Below are positions 1 through 10,067 of a stretch of 64,000 nucleotides of DNA, in pieces. The notes under the pieces were generated by a model that was not told the origin of the DNA, searched no databases, and saw only the letters and a program-made list of their open reading frames with translations. This stretch comes from Micromonospora sp. CP22 (lineage in GTDB: Bacteria > Actinomycetota > Actinomycetes > Mycobacteriales > Micromonosporaceae), in assembly GCF_009712475.1 (NCBI RefSeq), contig NZ_VCJO01000002.1:186001-250000 (forward strand), read 5' to 3'. How positions within the stretch are numbered: position 1 is the first letter of the stretch; the number at the start of each line of letters is the position of its first letter. The position numbers and the translations under genes were made by a program.

Positions 1-247
1 CCGCCGACCAGGACGGCCGGGGTCGGCTGGTCAACCGCGCCCGTGCCCGGAGCACCACCTGGGACAGCTCACTGACCAGCACCGGGTCCGGCGAGCGGCT
101 ACGCAGCACCGACAGTTGGGTGGTGGCCCGTTGGTAGAGCGCGACCAGCTCGTCGACCTCGGCCGGGTCGAGACGGCGCTGCGCACAGAGCTGATTCAGC
201 CGACGCCACTGACCGCCGTGCTCCGCGACGTACGCGTCGACATCCAC
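1..247 (-). CDS. Stage II sporulation protein M-like protein, N-terminal part
   Basis: Only the first 82 codons are inside the window; the gene continues past the left edge. The reading frame from GTG at 247 gives VDVDAYVAEHGGQW, then a helical Arg/Leu-rich stretch with ALYQRATTQLSVLRS. This resembles the N-terminus of actinobacterial SpoIIM-family membrane proteins, which precedes the membrane segments. GGAGGT lies 7 nt before the GTG and decides the start; an ATG 4 nt further in is in another frame. It is divergent from the RDD gene, a pairing common in actinomycetes (family knowledge). The protein is probably a membrane protein, but the membrane part is not visible, so the family call is moderate. 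Confidence 0.65.
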   Translation of the reverse strand, partial: MDVDAYVAEHGGQWRRLNQLCAQRRLDPAEVDELVALYQRATTQLSVLRSRSPDPVLVSELSQVVLRARARLTSRPRPSWSA

Positions 248-273
248 CAGCCACCTCCGACCGCGCGATCATA

Positions 274-1182
274 GTGTTCACTGTCGGGGTGAGCACAGCG
301 GCACGAGCGTGGACCGCCCCCGGCTGGGGTGATGCCCGGCTGGTCAGCGGCGAGGCGGTCGAGCTGGACGTGCGGGCCGCACGGATCGGTTCCCGGACCC
401 TCGCGCTGCTGCTCGACGTGCTGATCCAACTGCTGTGCGGCCTGCTGCTCCTCGCGCTGGCCGGGCTGCTGTTGGCCGCACTGCCGTACGGGCTGCTCGA
501 CGCGGCGATGGAACGGGCGCTGCTCACCGTCGGGCTGGTGCTGCTACTGGTCGGCTATCCGGTGCTCTGGGAACGCCTCAACGACGGCCGGACACCGGGC
601 AAGGCGGCGGTCGGGCTGCGGGTGGTCAGCGTCGACGGCGCCCCGGTCGGCTTCCGGCAGTCGTTGACCCGGGCGTTGGTCGGGGTCTCCGTGGAGTGGC
701 CGGGGCTGGTGCTGCCGCTGCTGTCCTGGGCGGTCGGGCTGACCGTGATGCTCAGCGACGACCGTGGTCGGCGACTGGGTGACCTGGCCGCGGGCACGCT
801 GGTGGTGCACACCCGGCCCGCGACGAGGTGGCGTGCGGTCCCGGCGACCATGCCGCAGCTGATCGGGTGGGCGTACACGCTGGATCTGAGCCGGTTGGAC
901 GCGGACCTGGCGCTGGCCGTCCGGCAGTACCTGGCTCGGGCCCACGGGCTCAGCGAGCCGGCGCGCGGCGAGTTGGCCCGGTTGCTGTGGCGGCAGGTCG
1001 CCGCGGTGACCGGCCCGCCGCCCCCGGTCGCGCTGCCGGAGGTCCATTACCTGGCCGCCGTCATCGCCGAGCGGCACCGGCGGGCGCGTCACCTGCTCGC
1101 CGGTGAACGGGTGCTCACCGAGGCGGCGTGGTCGGGATTGCCGGTGGCGTCGGCCGACGAACCCTCACGGAGGTCGGGATGA
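274..1182 (+). CDS. RDD family membrane protein
   Basis: 302 residues. An R-D pair typical of RDD domains sits near residue 45 (IGSRTLALLLDVLIQLL), followed by about three hydrophobic segments between residues 45 and 165. The family's NDGRTPGKAAVGLRVVS loop is clear at about 108-124. After residue 180 the chain becomes a soluble tail rich in Arg and Ala. The RDD domain is a membrane module of unknown function, sometimes linked to ion or osmolyte transport. GTG at 274 and GTG at 289 are both in frame and neither has a convincing ribosome site, so the start may be five codons later. The stop codon overlaps the next gene by 4 nt. Confidence 0.85.
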   Translation: MFTVGVSTAARAWTAPGWGDARLVSGEAVELDVRAARIGSRTLALLLDVLIQLLCGLLLLALAGLLLAALPYGLLDAAMERALLTVGLVLLLVGYPVLWERLNDGRTPGKAAVGLRVVSVDGAPVGFRQSLTRALVGVSVEWPGLVLPLLSWAVGLTVMLSDDRGRRLGDLAAGTLVVHTRPATRWRAVPATMPQLIGWAYTLDLSRLDADLALAVRQYLARAHGLSEPARGELARLLWRQVAAVTGPPPPVALPEVHYLAAVIAERHRRARHLLAGERVLTEAAWSGLPVASADEPSRRSG

Positions 1183-1331
1183 GGGGCTTCGGGCCGTGGC
1201 TGGCGGTGCTCGCGGTGGTGCTGCTGCTCAGCGCGCTGCGGTTGCGCACCCTGGCGGCGCTGGTCTCCGTGGCCTGGCTGCTGTGGTGTGTCTGGACCTG
1301 GATCCGCCCCACCCGCCGCCGTACCCGCTGA
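1179..1331 (+). CDS. Small double-hydrophobic membrane protein
   Basis: 50 residues beginning MRGFGPWLAVLAVVLLLSA. Two short hydrophobic stretches (about residues 5-17 and 22-40) flank a single basic turn, and the tail is TRRRTR. The ATG overlaps the RDD stop (ATGA) and GGAGG lies 5-9 nt upstream, inside the RDD gene, so translation is probably coupled. I do not recognise a family. It is likely a membrane partner of the RDD protein, on context only. Confidence 0.6.
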   Translation: MRGFGPWLAVLAVVLLLSALRLRTLAALVSVAWLLWCVWTWIRPTRRRTR

Positions 1332-1361
1332 CCACCAGCCCCGCCGGGCGGGCGACCGCAC

Positions 1362-1407
1362 AGAACACCCCCGGGCCGACCTCGGTGGCCGGGCCCGGGG
1401 GTGTTCT
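1362..1407. terminator. Bidirectional hairpin terminator
   Basis: A perfect 16-bp stem (1362-1377 with 1392-1407; left arm AGAACACCCCCGGGCC) encloses a 14-nt loop. It lies between the convergent ends of the small membrane gene and ahcY. There is no long U tract, as is usual in high-GC actinobacteria. Confidence 0.85.
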
Positions 1408-1413
1408 CGACGC

Positions 1414-2913
<1,500 letters not shown>

Positions 2914-3206
2914 GAAAGCTCCTGTCGGACGATGGTGCTGCGCAACCTCCCACCTTACGCGCGCCTACGGCGGTCGGCCGGGGTGGTTACGGACAGCGCA
3001 CGGGGCGGCCGGTGTGGACGTGTGCCGTCCATCTCCGTCCGCCCCGTGCATCCCCCCGGTTTGGTTCCCCCGCGCGCTCTCGGACCATCGTCGCGATAAC
3101 GCTGCGCACTCATAGAGTCACAGTAAGCAAGCGCCAAGTCAAGCTATTCCGGAAAAGTCGGACTTGGCGTGTTGGGGATGGGCCGGTAGCTGGACATGCG
3201 AAAAGG
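2914..3206 (-). promoter_or_regulatory. ahcY upstream region with weak promoter candidate
   Basis: This 293-nt gap separates ahcY from the end of manA and should hold the ahcY promoter. On the minus strand a TTGACT (-35-like) lies at 3142-3137, but no good -10 box lies 16-18 nt downstream (best match GACTCT). The region is locally AT-richer around 3100-3165 than its surroundings. I looked for a SAH-riboswitch-like fold and could not recognise one by eye. Confidence 0.3.
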
Positions 3207-4364
3207 TCAGACCAGGCCGGTCGACGCGATGTACGTCTCACCCTCACCGGTGACGGTGAGTACACCGCCAGCGGCCCGTCCGACTGCGGCCCGCCCCGGT
3301 TCCAGCGCCACCGACGCCACCCCGTCGGTCACGGTGATCCGACCGGCGGTGCACAGCACCACCCGGGGGCCGGGCACGGCCAACGTCACCTCGCGCCGCC
3401 GATCGCCCACGGTCACCCGGTGCAACGCGAAGTCGTCCACCGGCACCGGCCAGGTCACCACGCCGTCGGCGACCTCGCGGGGCGGGACCACCGGCCGGTC
3501 GAGCACCTCGAAGCGGAGCACCCGCAGCAGCTCGGCCACGTCCACGTGCTTCGGGGTCAGCCCGCCCCGCAGCACGTTGTCGCTGGCGGCCATCACCTCG
3601 ACGCCGGTGCCTTCCAGGTACGCGTGCAGGTTCCCGGCCGGCATCCAGATCGCCTCACCGGGGGCCAGTCGCACCCGGTTGAGCAGCAACGCCACCAGCA
3701 CTCCCGGATCGGCCGGGTAGGCGTCGGCCAACCGGGACACCAGGTCCGCGTCCGGGCCGCCCGCCGCGCGGGCCGCCGCCACCAGACCCGCCCGCTCCGC
3801 CATCGGCCACTCCAGCAACCGGCGCACCGCCTCGGCCAACCCCGTCGGCCCGGCGGCCAACGCGGCGAGCACCGGCCGCAGCTGCGGTACGCCCAACGCG
3901 GCGAGCGCCCGCGCCGAGGCGTCCGGATCACGGAACCCGCACAACGCCTCCATCGGCCCGAGCGCCACCAGCAGCTCCGGCTTGTGGAAGGGGTCGACAT
4001 AGTTGCGGTGCCCACCGATCCGAGCCTGTTCGACGGCGTAACCGGCCCGGGCCTGCTCGGCGTCCGGGTGTGCCTGAAGGCTCAGCGGAGCCGCTGCGGC
4101 CAGCACCTTGAGCAGGAACGGCAGGCGGGTTCCGAACCGCTCCAGCACCGGCTGGCCGAGCCAGTCGACCGGCTCGGCGGCGAGCACCTCGGTGAGCGCG
4201 ACCCGCCGCCCGGCACGCTCGACGGCGGCCGGCGCGCACGGGTGCGCCCCGAGCCACAGCTCCGCCTCGGGCGTCGCACTCGGCACCGGCCGCCCCTGGA
4301 GTTCGGCGAGCGCCGAGCGGGAACCCCAGGCGTAGTCCTTGATCGGGCCGTGCAGCGGTTCCAC
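3207..4364 (-). CDS. manA: Mannose-6-phosphate isomerase, class I
   Basis: 385 residues. Interconverts fructose-6-phosphate and mannose-6-phosphate, the entry to GDP-mannose. Zinc ligands of the type I cupin fold are visible: Gln97 and His99 in SLQAHPD, Glu130 in DPFHKPELLVAL, and His247 in PAGNLHAYLEG. The later motif SDNVLRGGLTPKHVD (261-275) is also family-typical. It is the last gene of a same-strand run (manB, Trm112-like, SIS isomerase, CDF transporter), starting 3 nt after the CDF stop. Together with manB here and manC near 30-31 kb it completes the GDP-mannose pathway. Confidence 0.93.
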   Translation of the reverse strand: MEPLHGPIKDYAWGSRSALAELQGRPVPSATPEAELWLGAHPCAPAAVERAGRRVALTEVLAAEPVDWLGQPVLERFGTRLPFLLKVLAAAAPLSLQAHPDAEQARAGYAVEQARIGGHRNYVDPFHKPELLVALGPMEALCGFRDPDASARALAALGVPQLRPVLAALAAGPTGLAEAVRRLLEWPMAERAGLVAAARAAGGPDADLVSRLADAYPADPGVLVALLLNRVRLAPGEAIWMPAGNLHAYLEGTGVEVMAASDNVLRGGLTPKHVDVAELLRVLRFEVLDRPVVPPREVADGVVTWPVPVDDFALHRVTVGDRRREVTLAVPGPRVVLCTAGRITVTDGVASVALEPGRAAVGRAAGGVLTVTGEGETYIASTGLV

Positions 4365-4367
4365 CGG

Positions 4368-5321
4368 TCAGCTCTCCGTGCGCCCGGACGCGGTGGAGGA
4401 CGCCTCCGGAGCCCGATAGATGTCCGGTTCGAGGTAGATGACCCGCGCCACCGGTACCGCCGCGCGGATCCGCTGCTCCACAACGTCGATCCCCCGGGCC
4501 ACCTCCTCGGCGCTCTCGCACCGCGACACCGCCACCTTCGCGGCCACCATCAGTTCCTCCGGGCCGAGGTAGAGGGTCTTCATGTGGATGATCCGCTCCA
4601 CCTCGGGACCAGCCGTGACCGCCTGCTCGATGGCCGCGACGTCCGCCGGCTCGGCTCCCTCGCCCAGCAGCAGGCTCTTGGTCTCCACGGCCAGCACGAT
4701 CGCGATGGTCACCAGCAACAGACCGATCATCGCGGTACCGGCCGCGTCCCACCGACCGTCACCGGTGGCCAGGGTCAGCCCCACCCCGAACAGGGCGAAG
4801 ACCAGACCGACCAGCGCGCCGAAGTCCTCCAGCAGCACCACCGGCAGCTCCGGCGCCTTCGACCGGCGGATGAACCGCGTCCAGCTCTCCTTGCCCCGGA
4901 CCTGGTTGGACTCCCTGATGGCGGTACGGAAGGAGAACGACTCCATCACGATCGCCACCACCAGGACGGCCACCGGCACCCACTGCCAACTGGTGATGCC
5001 GTGCGGGTCGGACCACTTGTGCCACGCCTCGTAGAGCGCGAACAGACCGCCCAGGCTGAACAGCACGATCGAGACGATGAACGCGTAGACGTAGCGTTCC
5101 CGGCCGTAGCCGAAGGGGTGCTGGGGGGTGGCAGCCCGCCGCGCCCGCTTGCCGCCGAGCAGCAGCAGAGCCTGGTTACCCGTGTCGGCGACCGAGTGGA
5201 TGGACTCGGCGAGCATCGACGACGAGCTCGTGAGCAGATAGGCCACGAACTTCGTCACGGCGATGCCGGCGTTGGCAAGCAACGCGGCGAGGATCGCCTT
5301 GCTGCCACCCTGGGCACTCAC
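4368..5321 (-). CDS. Cation diffusion facilitator family transporter
   Basis: 317 residues, about six membrane segments in the first 220 residues and a cytoplasmic C-terminal domain. The metal-binding HxxxD motif appears in AESIHSVADTGNQ (His42, Asp46), and the second site is in LLEDFGALVGL (about 163-173). The segment HPFGYGRERY after TM2 is typical of the ZnT9-like/CDF group. Members export Zn, Fe or Mn by proton antiport; the metal cannot be read from sequence. GTG start overlapping the SIS stop (GTGA), so co-translation is likely. A metal exporter between two zinc-dependent sugar-phosphate genes is conserved context in actinomycetes, but its role there is unclear. Confidence 0.88.
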   Translation of the reverse strand: MSAQGGSKAILAALLANAGIAVTKFVAYLLTSSSSMLAESIHSVADTGNQALLLLGGKRARRAATPQHPFGYGRERYVYAFIVSIVLFSLGGLFALYEAWHKWSDPHGITSWQWVPVAVLVVAIVMESFSFRTAIRESNQVRGKESWTRFIRRSKAPELPVVLLEDFGALVGLVFALFGVGLTLATGDGRWDAAGTAMIGLLLVTIAIVLAVETKSLLLGEGAEPADVAAIEQAVTAGPEVERIIHMKTLYLGPEELMVAAKVAVSRCESAEEVARGIDVVEQRIRAAVPVARVIYLEPDIYRAPEASSTASGRTES

Positions 5322-6514
5322 TGGTTGGCTAGTTCCTTCATCTCGGTGATCGCCGGCACCGCCATCGGGTCCAGGCCGTGCGCCAACGCCAGGTAGATGG
5401 ACGCGAAGTCGGGCACCGCCACCAGGGAGGCGAGCCGCTCCAACGCCGAACCACCCTCGGCGGTGACCACGTCACACCGTACGCCCCGCCGCTCGGCGAG
5501 GGTCTGCACCGCATCCGCACGGCGTTCCTCGACCGCCAGTGGCTCGTCGGCGTCGTCCTCCGCGTTCAGGCCACCGTCGCGCAACAGCACCACCCGCAGG
5601 CGGGTGCTGTCCCCGTTCGACTCGTCGGGATCGGCGAAGATGTCCCGCTCCCCCTCGGCCAGCCCGCCGAACACACCGTCGAGCAGACCGACCCGGCCCC
5701 GACCCGCCTCGCCCAGCGCGCCGGTGACCACCGGATAACGGGCGTTGGCCGACAGGGTGTCGCCGAAGCGACGAGCGGCGACCGCCGCCAGCGGCGACGA
5801 GCCCCACACGATCGGGATCGACCCGGCCAGCCCGAGGGCGAGGGACTTCGCCGGATTGACGAAGGACTCCGCGCTCGGGCGGCTGCGGTCCGCGTCGGCG
5901 TCCAGCCGGGCCGCCGTCTCCGCCAGATCCGCCTCGTTCACCTTGACCAGCCCGAGGGCCCGGGCGGCGAGCAGGACCGGCACGGTAAGCCCCCAGAGGC
6001 TGGCCCGAGCCGGTGCCCGCCGGGGCACCGGGATGAACGGGGCGCGGGCCCGATCGGCGACCGAGTGCAGTTGCGAGTCCGCCGGACCCACCGCGACCAA
6101 CCGGGCTCCCCGGCGGTGGGCGGCCTCGGCGGCACCCAGCGCCTCGGGGCTGCGACCGGAGGCGCTGACCGCGATGACCACGTCGGCCGCGCCGACCCAG
6201 CCGGGCACCCCGGCGCTGCGGTGCGCGATGACCGGCACCGGGCAGCGTGGCCCGGCGACCGTGGCCAGCACGTCACCGGTACGCCCGGCGGTGCCGATGC
6301 CGGCGATCACGACCGCCCGGGGGCGTCCGTCGTCGGCGAGTACGGCGAGATTCGCCTCGGCGGCCAGGGCGGCCGACTCGCGGACCTGCGCGCCCGCCGA
6401 GGCGGTGTGCCGCAGCATGCCACCCGGATCCCGCTCGGCGAGCGCCTCCGGGTCGTCGAGAAGCCGTTCGTCGGCGTGGCGGTGCCCGCTGACACCGGCC
6501 GTTCCGTCGATCAC
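5318..6514 (-). CDS. SIS domain phosphosugar isomerase (PGI/PMI family)
   Basis: 398 residues. Two sugar-isomerase (SIS) folds: the first carries VVIAGIGTAGRTGD and DVVIAVSASGRSPEA (about 65-135), the second includes SIPIVWGSSPLAAVAARRFGDTLSANA (about 210-235). The C-terminal KELANQ end resembles the bacterial bifunctional phosphoglucose/phosphomannose isomerase family, and synteny with manA/manB supports this. The gene may supply mannose-6-phosphate in parallel with ManA, but activity is untested. GTG at 6514 is chosen: GGAGGG sits just upstream and the start overlaps the Trm112-like stop by 4 nt. A longer frame exists upstream but would overlap that gene. Confidence 0.82.
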   Translation of the reverse strand: MIDGTAGVSGHRHADERLLDDPEALAERDPGGMLRHTASAGAQVRESAALAAEANLAVLADDGRPRAVVIAGIGTAGRTGDVLATVAGPRCPVPVIAHRSAGVPGWVGAADVVIAVSASGRSPEALGAAEAAHRRGARLVAVGPADSQLHSVADRARAPFIPVPRRAPARASLWGLTVPVLLAARALGLVKVNEADLAETAARLDADADRSRPSAESFVNPAKSLALGLAGSIPIVWGSSPLAAVAARRFGDTLSANARYPVVTGALGEAGRGRVGLLDGVFGGLAEGERDIFADPDESNGDSTRLRVVLLRDGGLNAEDDADEPLAVEERRADAVQTLAERRGVRCDVVTAEGGSALERLASLVAVPDFASIYLALAHGLDPMAVPAITEMKELANQ

Positions 6515-6693
6515 GATCCCTCCGCGGGGCCGCGCGCCTCGTCCAGCAGCAGCACCGGTACGTCGTCGCGGACCTCGAAGATCCGGCCGCACTCGGTGCA
6601 GGTCAACGTCTGGGCCTGCGAGTCGTAGGTCAGCGGGGCATGGTGTGTGTCCGGGCAGGCGAGGATTTCCAGCAATTGCGGGTCGAGGGCCAC
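6511..6693 (-). CDS. Trm112-like zinc-ribbon small protein
   Basis: 60 residues: begins with ALDPQLLEILACPDTHHAPL and ends in an acidic-Gly tail. The fold is Trm112/YcaR-like. The classical four-cysteine ribbon is reduced: Cys13, Cys32 and Cys35 are present, while the position expected for the second cysteine reads Thr-His-His, so metal binding may use His. GTG start with GGAG 8 nt upstream. GTGA overlap with the SIS gene. In actinomycetes this small gene is a fixed member of the manB-SIS-manA cluster; its partner is unknown. Confidence 0.8.
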   Translation of the reverse strand: MALDPQLLEILACPDTHHAPLTYDSQAQTLTCTECGRIFEVRDDVPVLLLDEARGPAEGS

Positions 6694-6755
6694 TGCGCGG
6701 CTCCTTCCACGTATGCGGCTACACCGGTCGGCGGTGCCGACCGGCCCGAGCGATC

Positions 6756-8135
6756 TTATCGGCGTACCCGGTCGAGCACCTCGTCGCGCAGCGCGGCCAT
6801 CCGCTCGGCGGTCGGTGCCTCGACGTTGAGCCGCAGCAGCGGCTCGGTGTTCGAGGCGCGCAGGTTGAACCACGCCCCGTCGGGAAAACGCAGGGTGAGT
6901 CCGTCCATCTCGTCGGCCTCGGCTTCCGGGTACGCGGCACGCACCTCGGCCACCTTGGCGGCCTGGTCCGCCACGGTGGAGTTGATCTCACCCGAGGCGA
7001 CGTACCGCTCGTACTCGGCGGCCAGCGTGGACAACGGCAGCGGCTGCTCGCCGAGGGCCGCCAGGGTGTGCATCGCCGCCAACATGCCGGTGTCGGCGAA
7101 CCAGAAGTCCCGGAAGTAGTAGTGCGCCGAGTGCTCACCACCGAAGACCGCGTTGGTACGCGCCATCTCGGCCTTGATGAACGAGTGACCGACCCGGGCC
7201 ACCACCGGTTCACCCCCGTGCTCGCGGATGATCTCCGGCACCGCGCTGGAGGTGATCAGGTTGTGGATGACCGTCGCGCCCGGATGCTTGGCCAACTCCC
7301 GGGCCGCCACCAGGGCGGTGATCGCCGACGGGGAGACCGGCTCACCCCGCTCGTCCACCACGAAGCACCGGTCCGCGTCGCCGTCGAACGCCAGGCCGAT
7401 GTCCGCACCGTGTGCCACCACCGCGCGTTGCAGGTCGACCAGGTTGGCCGGATCCAGCGGGTTGGCCTCGTGGTTGGGGAACGTGCCGTCCAACTCGAAG
7501 TACAACGGCACGATCCGCAGCGGCAGGGCCTCCAGGACGGCGTCGCCGAGCACACTCGGCACGGTGTGCCCGCCCATTCCGTTGCCCGCGTCCACCACCA
7601 CCGTCAACGGCCGGATATTGGCGAGGTCCACCAGCGTGCGCAGGTGTGCCGCGTAGTCGGGCAGCAGGTCACGCCGCTGCGTCGGGGCGGTCGGCTCACC
7701 CAGCGGCTCGTCCTTGTCGAGCAACGCCTGGGCCCGGTCGCGGACCTCGGCCAGCCCGCTGTCCTGCCCGACGGGGCGAGCGCCGGCGTGGCACAGCTTG
7801 ATGCCGTTGTACTGCGCCGGGTTGTGGCTGGCGGTGAACATCGCCCCGGGCAACCCGAGCGCACCGGAGGCGTAGTAGACCATGTCGGTCGAGGCGAGCC
7901 CGATCTCGATGACCGGGCGTCCCTCGGCGCGTACGCCGGTGGCGAAGGCGGCGGCCAGTCCGGGGCCGGAGGCCCGCATGTCGTGCCCGATCAGCACGGC
8001 CTGCCCCGGCTCACCGGCCGTGTCGAGCATCTGCGCGAAGGCGACACCGAGCGCACCTGCGACACGCTCGTCCCACTGCTCCGGCACCGTCCCACGGACG
8101 TCGTACGCCTTCACGATCCGGGACAGATCAGCCAC
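6756..8135 (-). CDS. manB: Phosphomannomutase/phosphoglucomutase
   Basis: 459 residues. Converts mannose-6-phosphate to mannose-1-phosphate via a phosphoserine. The four signature loops are in order: TASHNP with catalytic Ser103; Mg-binding DGDADR at 251-256; sugar-binding GGEHSAHYYF near 332-341; and the phosphate-binding RASNTEPLLRLNVEA near the C-terminus. GTG at 8135 is preferred because GAGGAGTGG lies just upstream and residue 2 onward (ADLSRIVKAYDVRG) matches the family N-terminus. It heads the manB to manA run on the minus strand, 62 nt before the Trm112-like gene. It could also act on glucose phosphates. Confidence 0.93.
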   Translation of the reverse strand: MADLSRIVKAYDVRGTVPEQWDERVAGALGVAFAQMLDTAGEPGQAVLIGHDMRASGPGLAAAFATGVRAEGRPVIEIGLASTDMVYYASGALGLPGAMFTASHNPAQYNGIKLCHAGARPVGQDSGLAEVRDRAQALLDKDEPLGEPTAPTQRRDLLPDYAAHLRTLVDLANIRPLTVVVDAGNGMGGHTVPSVLGDAVLEALPLRIVPLYFELDGTFPNHEANPLDPANLVDLQRAVVAHGADIGLAFDGDADRCFVVDERGEPVSPSAITALVAARELAKHPGATVIHNLITSSAVPEIIREHGGEPVVARVGHSFIKAEMARTNAVFGGEHSAHYYFRDFWFADTGMLAAMHTLAALGEQPLPLSTLAAEYERYVASGEINSTVADQAAKVAEVRAAYPEAEADEMDGLTLRFPDGAWFNLRASNTEPLLRLNVEAPTAERMAALRDEVLDRVRR

Positions 8136-8204
8136 CGGTTCCACTCCTCGCCTGCGGGTCGTCAACGAACCTGAGCGTATCGGAGTGGGGGCAGCCACCC
8201 CGGC

Positions 8205-9554
8205 TCAGCCGCCGAGCCCGTGCCCGTACTCCGACTCGTCGCCCTTCTCGGCACCCGGTGACCCGTCCGGATATCCGGGCCGCTGGCCGGGCGCGGTCGG
8301 CGGAACGGCGGCGAATCCGGCCGGTGCGCCCGAGACCGGCGCGGCCGGGCCGGACGGCGGCGCGGCCCGACCGACCCCGGGGCGCCCCGGGTCGGACAGC
8401 GGCGCGGCCGGGGCGGAGGCCGGTGGCGCGGAGGTGGGCGGAACGGTCCGCGCCGGTGGCACAGCCGCACGGGCGGACGTGCCGGATGGGATCGGTCGAG
8501 TCTGACCAGCCGGATCACCCGGCAGGGGCGCCTCGCTCGGGTCGGCCGGTCGGGCACCGTACAGACCGCCGGTCGGGCGGGGTGCCGGGGTGCCGCCGTA
8601 GACCCGTGGTGTGCCGGGCCGGCTCGTCCCGTACGTCTGACCGGGCGCTGCGCCGCCCGCCGGCTTTGGCGGCGACGCCGGCGCGGTGCCCGGCGGGATC
8701 GGCGCGGCACCGAGTGGGGGTACGACCGGCGCGGCACCCTGCCCACCGGACCGGTAGGTGGTGCCGCCCGGGTTGCGCGGCTGCGGAATCTCGAATCCCG
8801 CAGCCGAACCGCGACGAGCCTTGCGTTCCTTGCGGGAGCGGTGGATCAACAGCCCGATGAGCAGCGCACCGGCGGCGACCATCGCGATGCCGAAGTACAT
8901 CACCGGTGATCCGCCGGAGGACTCCGGAGCGGTCTGGGCGAGACCGTCGGTCTTCTCGGCGGCGAGCGCCACGGTCGGCGACGCCTCTACGGTCGGCTCC
9001 TCAAGCACCTCCTCGCTGGGCGAGGGGGTGGGCGACGGCGACGGCGAGGCCGTGACCCGCCCGCCCACCACCCGCGACGACGTGGCCGCCCGGCCCAGCA
9101 CGACGCCCCGTGCCGTGGTCGCCTCGCCGGTCACCACCAGTCGCCCACCGGGGGCGTCGGCGGCGAAGGCGATGCGGTACCGCATGTTCGCCCGCTTGCC
9201 CTTGCACAGCTCGTCCTTGTCGGGGGCGACCGGTGCGGTGGTGACCAGTCCCGTGCCGCCGGAGACGCCCACCGGCACCCAGCTACCGCCCACGTTCGCC
9301 TGCACCGCCACCTGGTCGACCCGTACGTCGGGCAGGCTCAGACCCAGCGCGGTGCGTACCCGCACGCACCCGTCGGTGCGCCTGCGCACCTCCACCGTCA
9401 CGTTCCCGGCGGAACGGCCCGCGGTGAGGCTGCTCGCCGAACGCACCCGCACCCGGTCCTCGTCGGCGTGCGCGGGCGCACCACCGAGCGCCACCAGGGC
9501 ACCCAGGAACACGCAGATCGCTGCGAGCCGCGCCGTGTGCCGACGTACCGACAT
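8205..9554 (-). CDS. Secreted, membrane-anchored protein with Pro-rich cytoplasmic tail
   Basis: 449 residues, no family recognised. A clear signal peptide (residues 1-28, ending GGAPAHA/DED) is followed by an extracellular domain of about 160 residues that is rich in beta-prone Val/Arg/Thr and has a few cysteines. A PSPSPTPSPSEE spacer comes next, then one membrane segment (MYFGIAMVAAGALLIGLLI) and a basic stop-transfer RSRKERKARR. About 170 residues of Pro/Gly/Ala-rich low-complexity tail would lie inside the cell. The ATG at 9554 is the only start consistent with the signal peptide; GGAGGA is 14 nt upstream, rather far. Topology suggests an envelope sensor or scaffold; that is inference. 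Confidence 0.75.
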   Translation of the reverse strand: MSVRRHTARLAAICVFLGALVALGGAPAHADEDRVRVRSASSLTAGRSAGNVTVEVRRRTDGCVRVRTALGLSLPDVRVDQVAVQANVGGSWVPVGVSGGTGLVTTAPVAPDKDELCKGKRANMRYRIAFAADAPGGRLVVTGEATTARGVVLGRAATSSRVVGGRVTASPSPSPTPSPSEEVLEEPTVEASPTVALAAEKTDGLAQTAPESSGGSPVMYFGIAMVAAGALLIGLLIHRSRKERKARRGSAAGFEIPQPRNPGGTTYRSGGQGAAPVVPPLGAAPIPPGTAPASPPKPAGGAAPGQTYGTSRPGTPRVYGGTPAPRPTGGLYGARPADPSEAPLPGDPAGQTRPIPSGTSARAAVPPARTVPPTSAPPASAPAAPLSDPGRPGVGRAAPPSGPAAPVSGAPAGFAAVPPTAPGQRPGYPDGSPGAEKGDESEYGHGLGG

Positions 9555-9675
9555 GATCAACCACCGTTCCTCCCCCGACGGGGGAACGCCGGTCAGGCTA
9601 CTACCGGGGCCAGACGTCGGCCTTTCATCGAGCACCCCGCATGTGCGCCGCACCACGTCGACGGCCACCCACCGA

Positions 9676-9996
9676 TCACGCTTGGCGGCCCGGCCCCTGC
9701 TCCGATCCAGACCCGTCGGAGCCATGGCCGCCGGGGTCAGACCTGTCGGAGCGGTGCCCGTCGGTCCCGGACCTGTCGGGATCGGGCCTGTCCGAGCCGA
9801 GCCTGTCGGGGTCGGGCTTGTCGCCTCCGCGACCCGTCGCATCGAACGCCAGGGCGAACGCGATGCCCATGCCTATCCCGATGCCGATTCCGGCGGCACC
9901 GTCGAGCGCCGCCATGCCGATCACCAAGCCGAGCAGGATTCCCACCGGCCAGGCCCAGAACCGTCGGTCACCGCCCTTCTTCTCCGGTGCTGCCAT
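9676..9996 (-). CDS. Small membrane protein with Asp/Gly/Ser repeat tail
   Basis: 106 residues. One hydrophobic stretch, possibly two passes, with glycine-isoleucine repeats (WPVGILLGLVIGMAALDGAAGIGIGIGMGIAFALAF). This is followed by a polar low-complexity tail of Asp-Pro-Asp and Gly-Ser-Asp units. The DNA of the tail (about 9676-9830) is a degenerate array of short GTCGG/CGGG-rich units, so length is probably variable between strains. Function unknown. ATG start; no strong ribosome site. The membrane part makes a real gene likely, but the tail alone would not. Confidence 0.55.
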   Translation of the reverse strand: MAAPEKKGGDRRFWAWPVGILLGLVIGMAALDGAAGIGIGIGMGIAFALAFDATGRGGDKPDPDRLGSDRPDPDRSGTDGHRSDRSDPGGHGSDGSGSEQGPGRQA

Positions 9997-10067
9997 CCCA
10001 CGAGCCTATTGCGCTCTCGCCGGGCCCGCAGCGCCACGCGTCGACACCACCGCCGCCCGGTGTGCGC

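Noticed and set aside
2914..3206. A SAH-type riboswitch upstream of ahcY
   Set aside because: I could not find the conserved core by eye, and this riboswitch class is mainly known from other phyla. A covariance-model search would settle it.
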